DNA from: Poindextera sp035604135
Lineage (GTDB): Bacteria; Pseudomonadota; Alphaproteobacteria; Caulobacterales; Caulobacteraceae
DNA length: 64,000 nucleotides
NCBI GenBank assembly: GCA_035604135.1
Contig: DATNJB010000081.1
Location: forward strand, 1-64,000
Direction: 5' to 3'
The notes under the pieces were generated by a model. It saw nothing but the letters and a program-made list of their open reading frames with translations. It was not told the origin of the DNA and ran no database searches. Made by a program: the position numbers and the translations under genes. Below are positions 1-8,237 of this stretch, piece after piece; within the stretch, counting starts at the first letter, position 1; each line of letters starts with the position of its first letter.

Positions 1-1243
1 CCAACGCGGCGTAGGCCAGGTTCTGGAACGTCGGGAGCGCGGCCATCGCAGCCATGCGCTGGCCTGTGGCGAGCTGCGAGGCGGCCTCAGGCCCGAGGTC
101 CATCGAATTCTGGATAAGGTAGATCAGGATCATGTTCTCTACCGGGTCGGCGCGCCACCAGGTGCCGTACGCCCCTGGCCAGGTGAAGGCGCCGTTCGAG
201 CCCGCCCCCATCCAGGCTTGTTTCTCGATGTCATCGATCACCGAGAGCCCGAGCCCGAAGCCCTGACCGGCCCAGAACGGTATGCCGAAGAAGGGGATCC
301 GGCGCTGGGCGGCCGTCAGCCGGTTTGTCCGCATCAGCTTGACCGTCTCGGGTTTCAGGAGGCGGAAGCCGTCGACCTCGCCGTCGGCGAGCAGCATGCG
401 CGCGAACGTCAGGTAGTCGTCGGCGGTCGAGACCAGCCCGCCGCTGCCGCCCGCGAAGGCCGGCGGCGCGTCGCGATCCGGAAAAGGAACCGGCTCGAGG
501 TCGTGAGCTCCCTTCAGCTGGTAGAGCATCGCCGCGCGGTCTCGCTTGGCCGGCGGGATCCAGAAGTCGGTGTCGACCATGCCGAGCGGCTCGAAAATCC
601 GCTCGAACAGGAACTCGCGGAACCCTTTGCCGGCGATGCGTCCGACAATGAAGCCCAGCACGTCGCTGGAGTGACCGTATTGGAAGCGCTCGCCTGGCGC
701 ATACAACAGCGGCAGGGTCCCCAGCGCCTTCATCCAGTCGTCGGGCGTGTGCTCGCCGCCCAGCACGTTGCCGAGCGTGTCCTGGTAGGCGTACGCGATC
801 GGCCCGACCGCGGTGAAGCCGTAGGCCAGGCCCGAGCGGTGGGTGAAGAGGTCGTCGAAGGTGATGTCGCGCGGCGCCGTATAGGTCTGGTCCACCGGCC
901 CCTGGGCGTCCTTCAGCACCGTCATGTTGGCGAACTCGGGCGCCCACTTGGTGATCGGGTCGTCCAGCCTGAACCGGCCCTCCTCCATCAGCATCAGCGC
1001 CGCGACCGAAGCGATCGGCTTGGTCATCGACATGATGCGGAAGATCGAATCGCGCTCCATCGGCTTGCCCGCCGCGATGTCGCGCTTGCCGTTAGCGGTG
1101 ACCTGGGCGATCTCGCCGTTGCGCCACACGAGCGTGACGATCCCCGACAACAGGCCCTGGTCGACGATTCCCTGCATCGCCGGCCCTATCCTGGCCAGCG
1201 CCTCGCGAGAGAGCCCGCTCACGTTCACCGCGCCGTCGTCCAT
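1..1243 (-). CDS. Serine hydrolase, beta-lactamase/esterase (EstB-like) family, C-terminus cut by window edge
   Basis: About 414 residues are visible and the reading frame is still open at the window start, so the C-terminus is missing. The N-terminal part carries SMTK, the S-x-x-K nucleophile motif of class C beta-lactamase-like esterases. A YGHS segment further on fits the second catalytic tyrosine motif. There is no signal peptide, so a cytoplasmic esterase is more likely than a true beta-lactamase. The ATG at 1243 is followed by a typical MDDGAVN start. The gene stands alone, 71 bases upstream of an oxygenase-like gene on the same strand. The substrate is unknown. Confidence 0.85.
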   Translation of the reverse strand, partial: MDDGAVNVSGLSREALARIGPAMQGIVDQGLLSGIVTLVWRNGEIAQVTANGKRDIAAGKPMERDSIFRIMSMTKPIASVAALMLMEEGRFRLDDPITKWAPEFANMTVLKDAQGPVDQTYTAPRDITFDDLFTHRSGLAYGFTAVGPIAYAYQDTLGNVLGGEHTPDDWMKALGTLPLLYAPGERFQYGHSSDVLGFIVGRIAGKGFREFLFERIFEPLGMVDTDFWIPPAKRDRAAMLYQLKGAHDLEPVPFPDRDAPPAFAGGSGGLVSTADDYLTFARMLLADGEVDGFRLLKPETVKLMRTNRLTAAQRRIPFFGIPFWAGQGFGLGLSVIDDIEKQAWMGAGSNGAFTWPGAYGTWWRADPVENMILIYLIQNSMDLGPEAASQLATGQRMAAMAALPTFQNLAYAAL

Positions 1244-1314
1244 AAGCCGTCTCCTCGAGAAATACCCGCCCGACGATAGCCAGGAACGTGTCGCGCGCCA
1301 ACGGCGATGTGGCG

Positions 1315-1935
1315 TCAGCGCCAGCCGTAGTTGAAACTTATCGAGACGCGGTTGCGCTTGGCCGCGTTCGCCAGCGCCTCGTGGCGCAGCCAGCTCTCCC
1401 ACATGAGCAGCGCGCCGGCGCGTGGCGCGATCTCGACGAAGGTGCGGAGCGGCTCGGCGGCGTCCGCGCGCCGCGTGGGCGTCGCCATCATCAGCGGCAG
1501 GCGCGGGTCCTCCAGGCGCAAGCCCCCGGCGCCCTTCGGCATGGCGACGTAGACCACGCCCGAGATGACGCTCTGCGTGTGGATATGGCCCGAGTGCGCG
1601 CCGCCGGGGCTAAGAACGTTCACCCAGAGGCTGTCCAGCCTCAGCTTGCTGCGCCCGAGGTCGAACGCCAGCACCTCGGCGAAGGCGGCGGCATGGCGGT
1701 CGAGCTTTCGCTTCAGCGCGCCGAACACGCTCGCCCGCGTCGGCAGGTCGTCCAGCGAGGCGTAGGAGGTGTAGCCACGATAGCCGTGCGCCTTCGACCA
1801 GGCGCGGCCGGCGGCGTCCTCCGCCGCCAGCATGGCGCACGCTTGGGCGAGCTCGGCGTTGAAGGCGGCGAACCCTGGCTCGTCGGCCAGCGACGCCTCG
1901 TAAAGCTGGGTGACGAAGAGGGCGCGTGTCGGCAT
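1315..1935 (-). CDS. Putative 2OG-Fe(II) oxygenase (TIGR02466-like)
   Basis: 206 residues. The central HSGHIHTQS followed by SGVVYVAMP, and the distal WLRHE with NRVSISFNYGW at the C-terminus, match the double-stranded beta-helix layout of the TIGR02466 family. In that family His and acidic residues bind iron and a distal Arg binds 2-oxoglutarate. The second metal ligand is not the textbook HxD, so activity is inferred from family resemblance only. The substrate is unknown. The gene overlaps nothing and is probably monocistronic. Confidence 0.7.
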   Translation of the reverse strand: MPTRALFVTQLYEASLADEPGFAAFNAELAQACAMLAAEDAAGRAWSKAHGYRGYTSYASLDDLPTRASVFGALKRKLDRHAAAFAEVLAFDLGRSKLRLDSLWVNVLSPGGAHSGHIHTQSVISGVVYVAMPKGAGGLRLEDPRLPLMMATPTRRADAAEPLRTFVEIAPRAGALLMWESWLRHEALANAAKRNRVSISFNYGWR

Positions 1936-2051
1936 CGGCGGCCGAGCTTAAGCCCCCGCCGGTCCACCATTGTCAAACCGGCACCCGATTGCGGCTTGTC
2001 CGGCCGGTCCGATGCTGCTTTGCCGTGGCTCCGCGCCAGCGCACGGAGATT

Positions 2052-2987
2052 GTGACCTTGACCGACGAGCGGAGCCCGAACGCGGATCATCCCGCCGATA
2101 CCGACATCGACGTCCTTTGGGACTTCGACGACCCGGCGGGGACGGAGGCGAAGTTCATGGCGCTCCGCCAGCACCTGGGGGCCCAGAAGGACCACGCCAA
2201 ACTCCTGGAGCTCGACACCCAGCTTGCCCGCGCCCAGGGCCTGCAGGGGCGCTTCGCGCATGCGTTGATGACGCTGGAGACGGTGCAGGATCGACTGGAG
2301 CCGGGCGAGACGCGCCCCGGCATCCGCCACGACCTGGAGATGGGCCGCGTGCTGCGCTCCAGCGGCAGCCCGAGCGGCGCGAAGGCGTACTTCGAGCGCG
2401 CAGCGCAGGCGGGCAGGGCGGCAGGCGAGGAGGCGTTGGAGATCGACGCAATTCACATGATTGCGCTGGTCGAGCCCGAGCCGGGCAAGCGGATCGCGAT
2501 GAACATGGACGCGCTGGAACGGGCGGCCGCCGCAACCGATCCGCGCGCGCGGCGCTGGCGCGGCTCGCTGTGGAACAACACCGGCATGGACTTCCATGAG
2601 CTCGGCGACCTCGACCATGCGATGGAGGCGTTCGAGGCGTCGCTGGAGGCCTGGCGCGAGGATGATCCGTCGCGTGTCGGCATCGCGCGCTGGATGACCG
2701 GCTGGACGATGCGGCTGCAGGGGCGCCTGCCCGAGGCGCTGGCGCTGCAGGAGGAGCTCGAGCGGGAGTACGCGGCGTCCGGCCACGCGAGCCAGGGCTA
2801 CGTCGAGGAGGAGCTCGGCGAGATCCACCTCGCATGGCCCGGCGACGATGCGTGGAAGCACCGCGCCGTCGCCCGCCAGTACTTCGCCCGCGCCCACGAG
2901 CTCCTCTCCGCCAACGGCGAGGTCGACCACGACCCCGACCGCCTCGCCCGCATGAAACGCCTCGCCGAAGGCGGCGCGGGGGACTAG
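2052..2987 (+). CDS. Tetratricopeptide-repeat protein of unknown function
   Basis: About 311 residues rich in Ala, Glu and Arg, built of helical pairs such as GRFAHALMTLETVQ, GAKAYFERAAQAG and DLDHAMEAFEASLEAW. These are typical TPR repeats across residues 50-290. The reading frame is open back to 1926, but that region overlaps the divergent oxygenase. A GTG at 2052 or TTG at 2058, behind GGAG at 2045-2048, is the likelier start. No signal peptide or membrane segment is seen. It probably acts as a protein-interaction scaffold; the partner is unknown. Confidence 0.7.
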   Translation: MTLTDERSPNADHPADTDIDVLWDFDDPAGTEAKFMALRQHLGAQKDHAKLLELDTQLARAQGLQGRFAHALMTLETVQDRLEPGETRPGIRHDLEMGRVLRSSGSPSGAKAYFERAAQAGRAAGEEALEIDAIHMIALVEPEPGKRIAMNMDALERAAAATDPRARRWRGSLWNNTGMDFHELGDLDHAMEAFEASLEAWREDDPSRVGIARWMTGWTMRLQGRLPEALALQEELEREYAASGHASQGYVEEELGEIHLAWPGDDAWKHRAVARQYFARAHELLSANGEVDHDPDRLARMKRLAEGGAGD

Positions 2988-3008
2988 CGGCGCCTCCGTT
3001 CTCCCTCT

Positions 3009-3026
3009 CCCCGTCGTTCGACGGGG
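3009..3026. terminator. GC-rich hairpin between convergent genes
   Basis: A perfect 7-bp stem CCCCGTC/GACGGGG with a GTTC loop lies between the TPR gene and the convergent DNA alkylation repair gene. It has no long U-tract. It could serve as a weak bidirectional terminator. Confidence 0.45.
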
Positions 3027-3041
3027 CGAGGGTTCCAGACC

Positions 3042-3791
3042 TTAGCGCTCGCGCGGGGTCCTCCCCGATTTCGTCCCCGTCCTGAGCTTGGTTCTCGCTT
3101 CGCGGATCGCGACCTTGGGCAGCGATGCTTCGTTTGCGTCGATGTAGGCGGCGACGGCGGCGGGATGGCGGTCGGCGAGGGCGCGCAGCAGCCAGGACAC
3201 CGCCTTGGTGATCAGGATCGGGCGCTCTGCCTTCACGCGGTCGATGACGGCGAAGGCGAGCTCGGCCAGGCGCTGATCGTCGTCGTAGTGGACCGGCCCG
3301 GTCAGCAGCACGACCGAGCCGCGGCGCTTGTTGATGTTGGCGTCCTGGCTCAACCGGTCGATCAATCCGCGCCAGGCGGTCCAATCGGCCAGCATCTGCT
3401 CGGCGTTGAACACGTTCTGGCAGAGGCTGTCGACCTCCGCCCAGCCGTTGAGTTCGTCGAGCCAGCGATCGACGTCGGCGGGAGTCGTCGCCGCCCGCGC
3501 CGGCTTGCTGTAGCGGAGCAGCAGCGTCGCCAGCGTCCGTTCCTCGTGCGATTCGCCGTCCAGCAGGCTCTCGACCACGGCCAGCACGGCTTCGGCCGGT
3601 GCGTGTCTGTGCGCGGCCAACCAGCGGCGAGCCATCGCACGGCGATCGGGGACCGAGACGGAGAAGAACGGTCGGCCGCTGCCGCCATAAGAATCGTTCT
3701 GTGGCTTAAGGTCCGTCCTGACCGGGCGCGCCAGCGCCTTAAGCTCTGTCAGAAAGCCGTCGTGCGCGGCCCTTGCCTCTGTGCTCGCCAT
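3042..3791 (-). CDS. DNA alkylation repair protein (AlkD-like HEAT repeat)
   Basis: 249 residues. The repeated helices (VLAVVESLLDGESHEERTL, WAEVDSLCQNVF, WLLRALADRHPAAV) match the AlkD/DNA_alkylation_repair family. That family excises N3- and N7-alkylated purines without flipping the base. The W-x-E-V-D-S-L-C-Q segment corresponds to the conserved WDxxD region that lines the DNA-binding groove, with Glu in place of the first Asp. The start ATG at 3791 lies about 50 bases from the divergent lipoprotein gene, so the two genes share a promoter region. Confidence 0.82.
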   Translation of the reverse strand: MASTEARAAHDGFLTELKALARPVRTDLKPQNDSYGGSGRPFFSVSVPDRRAMARRWLAAHRHAPAEAVLAVVESLLDGESHEERTLATLLLRYSKPARAATTPADVDRWLDELNGWAEVDSLCQNVFNAEQMLADWTAWRGLIDRLSQDANINKRRGSVVLLTGPVHYDDDQRLAELAFAVIDRVKAERPILITKAVSWLLRALADRHPAAVAAYIDANEASLPKVAIREARTKLRTGTKSGRTPRER

Positions 3792-3841
3792 CCGCCGATT
3801 GAAGCTCCATTCTTACGCCTGGAACAGATGAGTCGGCCGTG

Positions 3842-4705
3842 ATGCAGAGATTGCCGCCGGTGAAGCGCTCGCTCGCAGCCCTCTTGCTCCTGGGTCTTGC
3901 GCTAACGGCCTGCGGGCCGAAGGCCAAGCCGCTGAACAACTCGAACGCGCTGGAATCGGCGATCGACCGCGGCATGGGCGGGATCGGGACCTGCGTGGTC
4001 CTGCTCGACACCAAGACCGGCGCGACGATCTACCAGTACAACAGCGCGCAGGTATGCCGGTACCCCCTGCCTCCGTGCGAAACCTTCAACGTCGTCAGCA
4101 GCCTCGTCGGTCTCGACCAGGGCGTGGTCACGCCCAAGGCCGTGTTCAAGTGGGACGGGACGCCCCAGCCGGTCACCGCCTGGCAGACCAATGCCGACAT
4201 GGCCAAGGCGTGGCAGGACCAGATCGGCTGGTGGTTCCAGAAGCTGGCGGCCGAGATCGGGCATGACCGCTACGCTGCGGCCCTTGCCGCCATGGGCTAC
4301 GGCAACCGCAACCTATCCGGCCCGCCGGGAGCCTTCTGGGAGGGGCCGCACGCCGGCGGCGCCCTTCAGCTCTCCACCCGAGATCAGGCGGCGTTTCTCC
4401 AGCGCCTGTACGCGGGCGAGATTCCGCTCGCCAACGGCGCGGCCTCGACGGTCGAGGGGCTGATGAGCAGCGAAACCCGCAACACCACCGCCGGTCCCGC
4501 GGTAATGACCGGCCAGGTCGGCTCCTGCCCGAGCCAGGCCGACGGCTCGCGCAGCGTCGGCTGGTGGGTCGGGCGCCTGACGACGCCCAAGCGCGATCTG
4601 GTGTTCGCCGCCTCGATCGAGGGCCCGACCGCGCCCCCCGGCGAGGAGGTCGAGAGCGCGTTCAAAGACGCCCTCTCCGACGCCGCCCTCTGGCCCAGCG
4701 ACTGA
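3842..4705 (+). CDS. Lipoprotein with class D beta-lactamase fold but lost catalytic motifs
   Basis: 287 residues from ATG 3842; an overlapping GTG at 3839 is possible. A signal peptide ends in the lipobox LTAC (Cys24). The body follows OXA-type class D beta-lactamases closely: GLDQGVV, VFKWDG, the YGN motif at 153-155, LSG, a counterpart of FW-DG, and GWWVG near the C-terminus. The catalytic parts have changed: STFK is ETFN (80-83), the S-x-V position reads QIG (127-129), and KTG is MTG (222-224). Both the nucleophile and the carboxylated lysine are therefore absent. It is probably a ligand-binding or structural pseudoenzyme anchored to a membrane, not a resistance enzyme. Confidence 0.8.
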   Translation: MQRLPPVKRSLAALLLLGLALTACGPKAKPLNNSNALESAIDRGMGGIGTCVVLLDTKTGATIYQYNSAQVCRYPLPPCETFNVVSSLVGLDQGVVTPKAVFKWDGTPQPVTAWQTNADMAKAWQDQIGWWFQKLAAEIGHDRYAAALAAMGYGNRNLSGPPGAFWEGPHAGGALQLSTRDQAAFLQRLYAGEIPLANGAASTVEGLMSSETRNTTAGPAVMTGQVGSCPSQADGSRSVGWWVGRLTTPKRDLVFAASIEGPTAPPGEEVESAFKDALSDAALWPSD

Positions 4706-4740
4706 CCCCAGACGCCGCGAAGCGGCGAGGTCCAATTTTC

Positions 4741-4836
4741 AACCACAAAACACACCAAGCACACCAAGGGTTCTGAGAAGGCTCAAGCGCGGCGGCCAGT
4801 CACGGCCTCTTGGGGTGCTTTGCGTGCTCGGTGGTC
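4741..4836. repeat. Large imperfect inverted repeat between convergent genes
   Basis: The left arm at 4741-4769, rich in ACACCAAGCACACC, is largely complementary to the right arm at 4806-4836, with about 36 bases between. The A/C-rich top strand differs from all nearby coding DNA. It sits between the 3' ends of two convergent genes, which fits a terminator-like or dispersed intergenic palindromic element. Confidence 0.6.
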
Positions 4837-4877
4837 AGATAGGATCTCTCCGTCGCACCCAGGTTTCGGGCGGGGCG

Positions 4878-5603
4878 CTAGCGCGCGAGCTCGTAGACGG
4901 CGGTGACCGTGATCTCGACCGTGAGCTCGCCGGCGGAAACCGGCGTTGGCGCCGCTTGAGCGCGGACGGCCGCCATCACCATCGGCCGTATGGGTGAGGA
5001 CTGCTCGGGCGCGCCCTCGGTGAGATTGACCAGCCGCACGATGTGGTAGCCGGTGGCCTGCGCGTAGAGCGCCGCCTTCGCCTGCAGCGCCTTCACGGCC
5101 GCGAGCCGCGCCTGGTCCTCGGCCGCCGTCGGGTCCTTCAGGCCGAAGTTGATCCCGTTCACCTGGTTCGCGCCGCTCGCGGTCACCGCGTCGATCACTG
5201 GCCCGAGCTTGGTAAGATCCTCGACCGTGACCGTGACGTCGTTCGAGGCCTGGTAGCCGGTCAGCTTCGGCGGCTGGTTCTGGATGTAGGTGTATTGCGC
5301 CTGCAGGCTTATGTTCGAGGTCTGCACGTCCTTGTCGGGCAGGCCGGCGGCGCGGAGCGCGGCCATGACGCTGGTCGTGCGCTGGGCGTCGTCCTGCATC
5401 GCCTCCTGGGCCGTCGCGTCGGTGACCTGCACCCCCAACGTGATGGTCGCCTGATCCGGCGTGATCTTGCTCTGGCCGTCGGCCGAGACCGCGAGCGTGG
5501 TGGCCTGGAACATCGATCCGGCGCCAGGCGCCGCCTGGGCGAGGGCCGCCGACGCCATCGCCAGGCTCGCCAACGCCACGCTCGTCAACATCGTCGCTTT
5601 CAT
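4878..5603 (-). CDS. Secreted SIMPL-domain (DUF541) protein
   Basis: 241 residues from ATG 5603, chosen because GGAGG lies eight bases upstream and a clean signal peptide follows (cleavage near ALAQA, residue 22). The mature part contains the SIMPL/DUF541 features ITPDQATITLGVQV, TSNISLQ and YQASNDVTV, and ends with VEITVTAVYEL. The family forms oligomeric periplasmic or outer-membrane proteins linked to stress or oxidative tolerance. Its exact role is not established. Confidence 0.85.
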   Translation of the reverse strand: MKATMLTSVALASLAMASAALAQAAPGAGSMFQATTLAVSADGQSKITPDQATITLGVQVTDATAQEAMQDDAQRTTSVMAALRAAGLPDKDVQTSNISLQAQYTYIQNQPPKLTGYQASNDVTVTVEDLTKLGPVIDAVTASGANQVNGINFGLKDPTAAEDQARLAAVKALQAKAALYAQATGYHIVRLVNLTEGAPEQSSPIRPMVMAAVRAQAAPTPVSAGELTVEITVTAVYELAR

Positions 5604-5735
5604 CTCGAGGCCTCCATGGGCTCCAGGCTGGACCCTACCAGACTGACGCGCGCTTGAGTGCAACGCTCAAGCTGAACCCAGGCTTTAAGGCGCTGACAGC
5701 CCATGGTAACCCGCCCACCCACTGCCCTCGACGGC

Positions 5736-5812
5736 GGGCCCGTAGCTCAATTGGTTAGAGCCGACCGCTCATAACGGTCTGGTTGCTGGTTCGAGTCCAG
5801 CCGGGCCTACCA
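5736..5812 (+). tRNA. tRNA with CAT anticodon (elongator Met or Ile2)
   Basis: 77 bases with CCA encoded. The acceptor stem GGGCCCG pairs with CGGGCCT (first pair G-U), the D-arm is GTAGCTCAATTGGTTAGAGC, the anticodon stem is GACCG/CGGTC with loop CTCATAA, and the T-loop is TTCGAGT. The CAT anticodon can mean Met or lysidine-modified Ile2. The base-paired acceptor top argues against initiator tRNA. Identity determinants need comparison with the other CAT tRNAs of the genome. Confidence 0.93.
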
Positions 5813-5884
5813 GCCTTCGCGCTGCGCGCTACGGCTCGGTAAACCAGCAGCCTTCGCGCGTAGCGCTACGGCTCGGTAAACCAG
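5811..5884 (+). repeat. Tandem 37-bp direct repeat abutting the tRNA 3' end
   Basis: Two 37-base copies (5811-5847 and 5848-5884) differ at only a few central positions. Each starts CAGCCTTCGCG and ends GGCTCGGTAAACCAG. The first begins within the tRNA CCA end. The second contains the perfect palindrome CGTAGCGCTACG (5859-5870). Confidence 0.75.
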
Positions 5885-5943
5885 CCGACTCTCTTGCGCG
5901 ATGGCTGTCGCGCCGAAGCCCGAAGGGCGTAGGCGGGCGGCTG

Positions 5944-6369
5944 CTACAGGTCCGGGAACTTCAGGACCACGCGCATCTGGCCGTGGCTTGGGGGGCGGAA
6001 GGTGGCGGTCCTTGGCTGTGCCGACGTGCCGGGCACGCGGCCGATGACGCTGTAGCTTCCGGTTGGCAGCTTGAGCAGGATCCAGGGGCCCTCGCAGGCG
6101 ACCGTGAGCAGTTCGGCGCCGCTGGCGCTCCTGACGGTCAGCACTTCGTTGGCAAGGTAGTCGTTGTTGGCGTCTGAGAACTCGACCCGCACCGGATAGG
6201 CCTGCCATTTCGGATCGAGCTTGCTCTCGCCGATTCCGGTGCAGCCGACGTCGATGCCGCCGACGGTCGCCTCGCTGTCGATCGGGACTGGTGTGGGATC
6301 TGCGGCCGCGCCGGCGGCCAGTGCGAGGAAGGCTGCGGCGGCGCAAAGGGCGATTGTCGTGCGAAGCAT
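5944..6369 (-). CDS. Secreted protein of unknown function (paralogue A)
   Basis: 141 residues with a signal peptide cleaved near AAGAAADP. The mature domain contains GCTGIGESKLDPKW, YPVRVEFSDANNDYLANE, ACEGPWILLKLPTGSYSV and a C-terminal VVLKFPD. The single Cys in each conserved block (GCTG and ACEG) suggests a disulfide. The GPWxLLKLPxGxY stretch resembles small beta-sandwich domains of the carboxypeptidase-regulatory-like type. It is about 60% similar by eye to the next gene on the same strand. No function can be assigned. Confidence 0.75.
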   Translation of the reverse strand: MLRTTIALCAAAAFLALAAGAAADPTPVPIDSEATVGGIDVGCTGIGESKLDPKWQAYPVRVEFSDANNDYLANEVLTVRSASGAELLTVACEGPWILLKLPTGSYSVIGRVPGTSAQPRTATFRPPSHGQMRVVLKFPDL

Positions 6370-6418
6370 CGGCGGCTCCTCTCGTCGCCATGATCAAGCG
6401 CGCTCGCCGGCGCAATCG

Positions 6419-6853
6419 TCAAGCGTCTGGGAAGCGCAGCTCCAGGTGCACCGGCCCGTCGGGCGTGACCCGGAAGTACCCACTCTGCGGCATGGCTTGC
6501 GTCTTCGGAAGGCGGCCCTCGATGCGATAGCTGCCCGGCGGCAGCTTGAGTAGGATCCAGGGTCCCGCGCAGGCGACGCTGACCACCTCGGCGCCGGCGT
6601 CATCGAAGATCGTAAGCGCTTCGTCGGCCAGGAGCCCGTTGTCCGCCCCGGAGAACTCCACCCGCACCGGATAGCTGTTCCAGTGCGGGTTGAGCTTGCT
6701 CTCCCCGACGCCGGTGCAGGCGACGGGAACACCGCCCACCGTGGTCTCGGTGTCCAGCGGCACGCTGGTCGGAGAGGCGGCGCTGGCCGCGCCGGTGGCC
6801 GCCACGACGATCGCGACCGCGGCGAGCGCTAGGGGTCCTGGCCTGGCCGGCAT
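6419..6853 (-). CDS. Secreted protein of unknown function (paralogue B)
   Basis: 144 residues with a signal peptide ending around GAASAASP. It shares with its downstream neighbour the order TVGG, ACTGVGESKLNPHW, SYPVRVEFSGADN, ACAGPWILLKLPPGSY and LELRFPD, so the pair arose by tandem duplication. The 49-base gap and common strand suggest cotranscription, with this copy first. It is probably a periplasmic or secreted beta-rich domain with one disulfide. Confidence 0.75.
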   Translation of the reverse strand: MPARPGPLALAAVAIVVAATGAASAASPTSVPLDTETTVGGVPVACTGVGESKLNPHWNSYPVRVEFSGADNGLLADEALTIFDDAGAEVVSVACAGPWILLKLPPGSYRIEGRLPKTQAMPQSGYFRVTPDGPVHLELRFPDA

Positions 6854-6875
6854 GCGCTGCTCCTCGTCGCCGATC

Positions 6876-7751
6876 CTAGAGGAACGCCCTTACCGTCTCC
6901 AGGAACGCATCGAGGCGGTCGTGGTGCACCCAGTGGCCGGCGCCTTCGAACTCCACCACCCGGCCGTCCCTGAAGTGCTTCATCCGGCCGTCCTTCTCCG
7001 GGTTCGACGCCCAGCTCTCCTTGCCGTTTACGAACAGCACCGGGCAGGCGATGTTCTCCCAGACCTCGTGCAGGTCCTTGGGCGCAAGGTCGGTCGGCGA
7101 GTTCGAGCGGCAGTAGTTGTCGAACTTCCAGCTGTAGGTGCCATCCTCGTTCTGCGCCGCACCGTGCACGGTGAGGTACCGGGCCTGCTCCGGCGTAAGG
7201 TGCCGGTTCTCTTCCTGCATGCGGTGAAACGCGTCCTCGATGGTCGCGTAGCGGCGGGGCGTGCGGCCGGCGAAGCCGCGCTTCTGCTCGATCCAGCCGC
7301 GCAGGCGCTTGGGTGCGCTCGTCTCCTCTCGGCGCCGCATCATGGCGGGCGAGGGGCCTAGGCCCTCGATCGACACCAGCTTGGTGACGGTCTCCGGATA
7401 GACGCCGGCGTAGCGCAGCGCGACGTTGCCGCCCATCGAATGGGCGATGATCCTGACCGGGGCCAGGTTCTGCTGATGGATCAGCTGGGCGATATCGTAG
7501 ACGTAGGCGCTCATGCCGTACTCGCCCGACGGCGACCAGGCGCTGTCGCCGTGGCCGCGCAGATCCGGCGCGATGATGTGGTAGTCGCGTCGCATCTCCT
7601 GCGCCACCCAATCCCAGTTTCGGCAGTGGTCCTGCCCGCCGTGGATGAGCAGCAGCGGGGGAGCGTTGGGGTTGCCCCAATCGACGTAGTGCAGCCGAAG
7701 CCGCTGGGAGATGTAGCTCTGGGAGGTCGGTCCTGAGGGCTGTTCGCTCAT
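6876..7751 (-). CDS. Alpha/beta hydrolase
   Basis: 291 residues. The oxyanion region LLIHGGQDHCRNWDWV, the PDLRGHGDS strand-turn, the nucleophile elbow AHSMGG and the late catalytic His in GAGHWVHHDR follow the standard order of alpha/beta hydrolases such as epoxide hydrolase-like and lipase-like enzymes. A cap region lies at residues 140-225. There is no signal peptide. The substrate cannot be deduced. It precedes the secreted paralogues by only 22 bases on the same strand and may be cotranscribed with them. Confidence 0.88.
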   Translation of the reverse strand: MSEQPSGPTSQSYISQRLRLHYVDWGNPNAPPLLLIHGGQDHCRNWDWVAQEMRRDYHIIAPDLRGHGDSAWSPSGEYGMSAYVYDIAQLIHQQNLAPVRIIAHSMGGNVALRYAGVYPETVTKLVSIEGLGPSPAMMRRREETSAPKRLRGWIEQKRGFAGRTPRRYATIEDAFHRMQEENRHLTPEQARYLTVHGAAQNEDGTYSWKFDNYCRSNSPTDLAPKDLHEVWENIACPVLFVNGKESWASNPEKDGRMKHFRDGRVVEFEGAGHWVHHDRLDAFLETVRAFL

Positions 7752-7794
7752 GCGCGGGTTCTAGCCGATGCAGGGGCGGGCGAGCCAGCCGCCG

Positions 7795-8151
7795 CTAGAG
7801 CAGCGCCTGCAGGCGGTCGGCGGGGCGGCAGAGCGCGGTTCCCTTTGGCGTGACGACGATCGGGCGCTCGACCAGGATGGGTTCGGCGACCATGGCGTCG
7901 AGGATGGCCTCGTCGCTGGCGCTTGGTCCCACCTTGGCGAGCGCAGCTTCGCTGGCGCCGCGGGTGCGCAGGATGTCGCGGGGCTTGGCCTTCATCGCCG
8001 CGAGCAAGCCCTTGAGCTGCGGCTTGGTCCAGCCTGCCTTCAGGTACTCGACGACGGTGGGCTTGATGCCAGCGTCCTTGAGCGCCGCCAGCACGTTCCG
8101 CGAGGTTCCGCAGTTCGGATTGTGGAAGATGGTGACGCTGTCGTTGGCCAT
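7795..8151 (-). CDS. arsC: ArsC-family arsenate reductase (glutaredoxin type)
   Basis: 118 residues. The N-terminal FHNPNCGTSRN holds the catalytic Cys. The later ILVERPIVV supplies the conserved Arg-Pro found in glutaredoxin-dependent ArsC proteins (RPIVV). Length and order match the arsenate reductase/YffB thioredoxin fold family. No arsR, arsB or acr3 gene lies nearby, so a genuine arsenate role is not proven by context. The divergent exporter gene starts 86 bases away. Confidence 0.85.
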   Translation of the reverse strand: MANDSVTIFHNPNCGTSRNVLAALKDAGIKPTVVEYLKAGWTKPQLKGLLAAMKAKPRDILRTRGASEAALAKVGPSASDEAILDAMVAEPILVERPIVVTPKGTALCRPADRLQALL

Positions 8152-8237
8152 GACGGCTCCGCTCGCTTGTCCACCCAGGATGCTTCGGATACCTCGCCCG
8201 GCGGCGGCCCGGAAGGCCGGGCGACGCGAAAGGCGCG

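Noticed and set aside
218..1279. Long plus-strand open frame opposite the serine hydrolase
   Set aside because: Arg/His-rich composition without domains; the minus frame carries SMTK and YGHS.
3842..4705. Active OXA-type resistance gene
   Set aside because: Catalytic Ser and Lys are replaced, so beta-lactam hydrolysis is unlikely.
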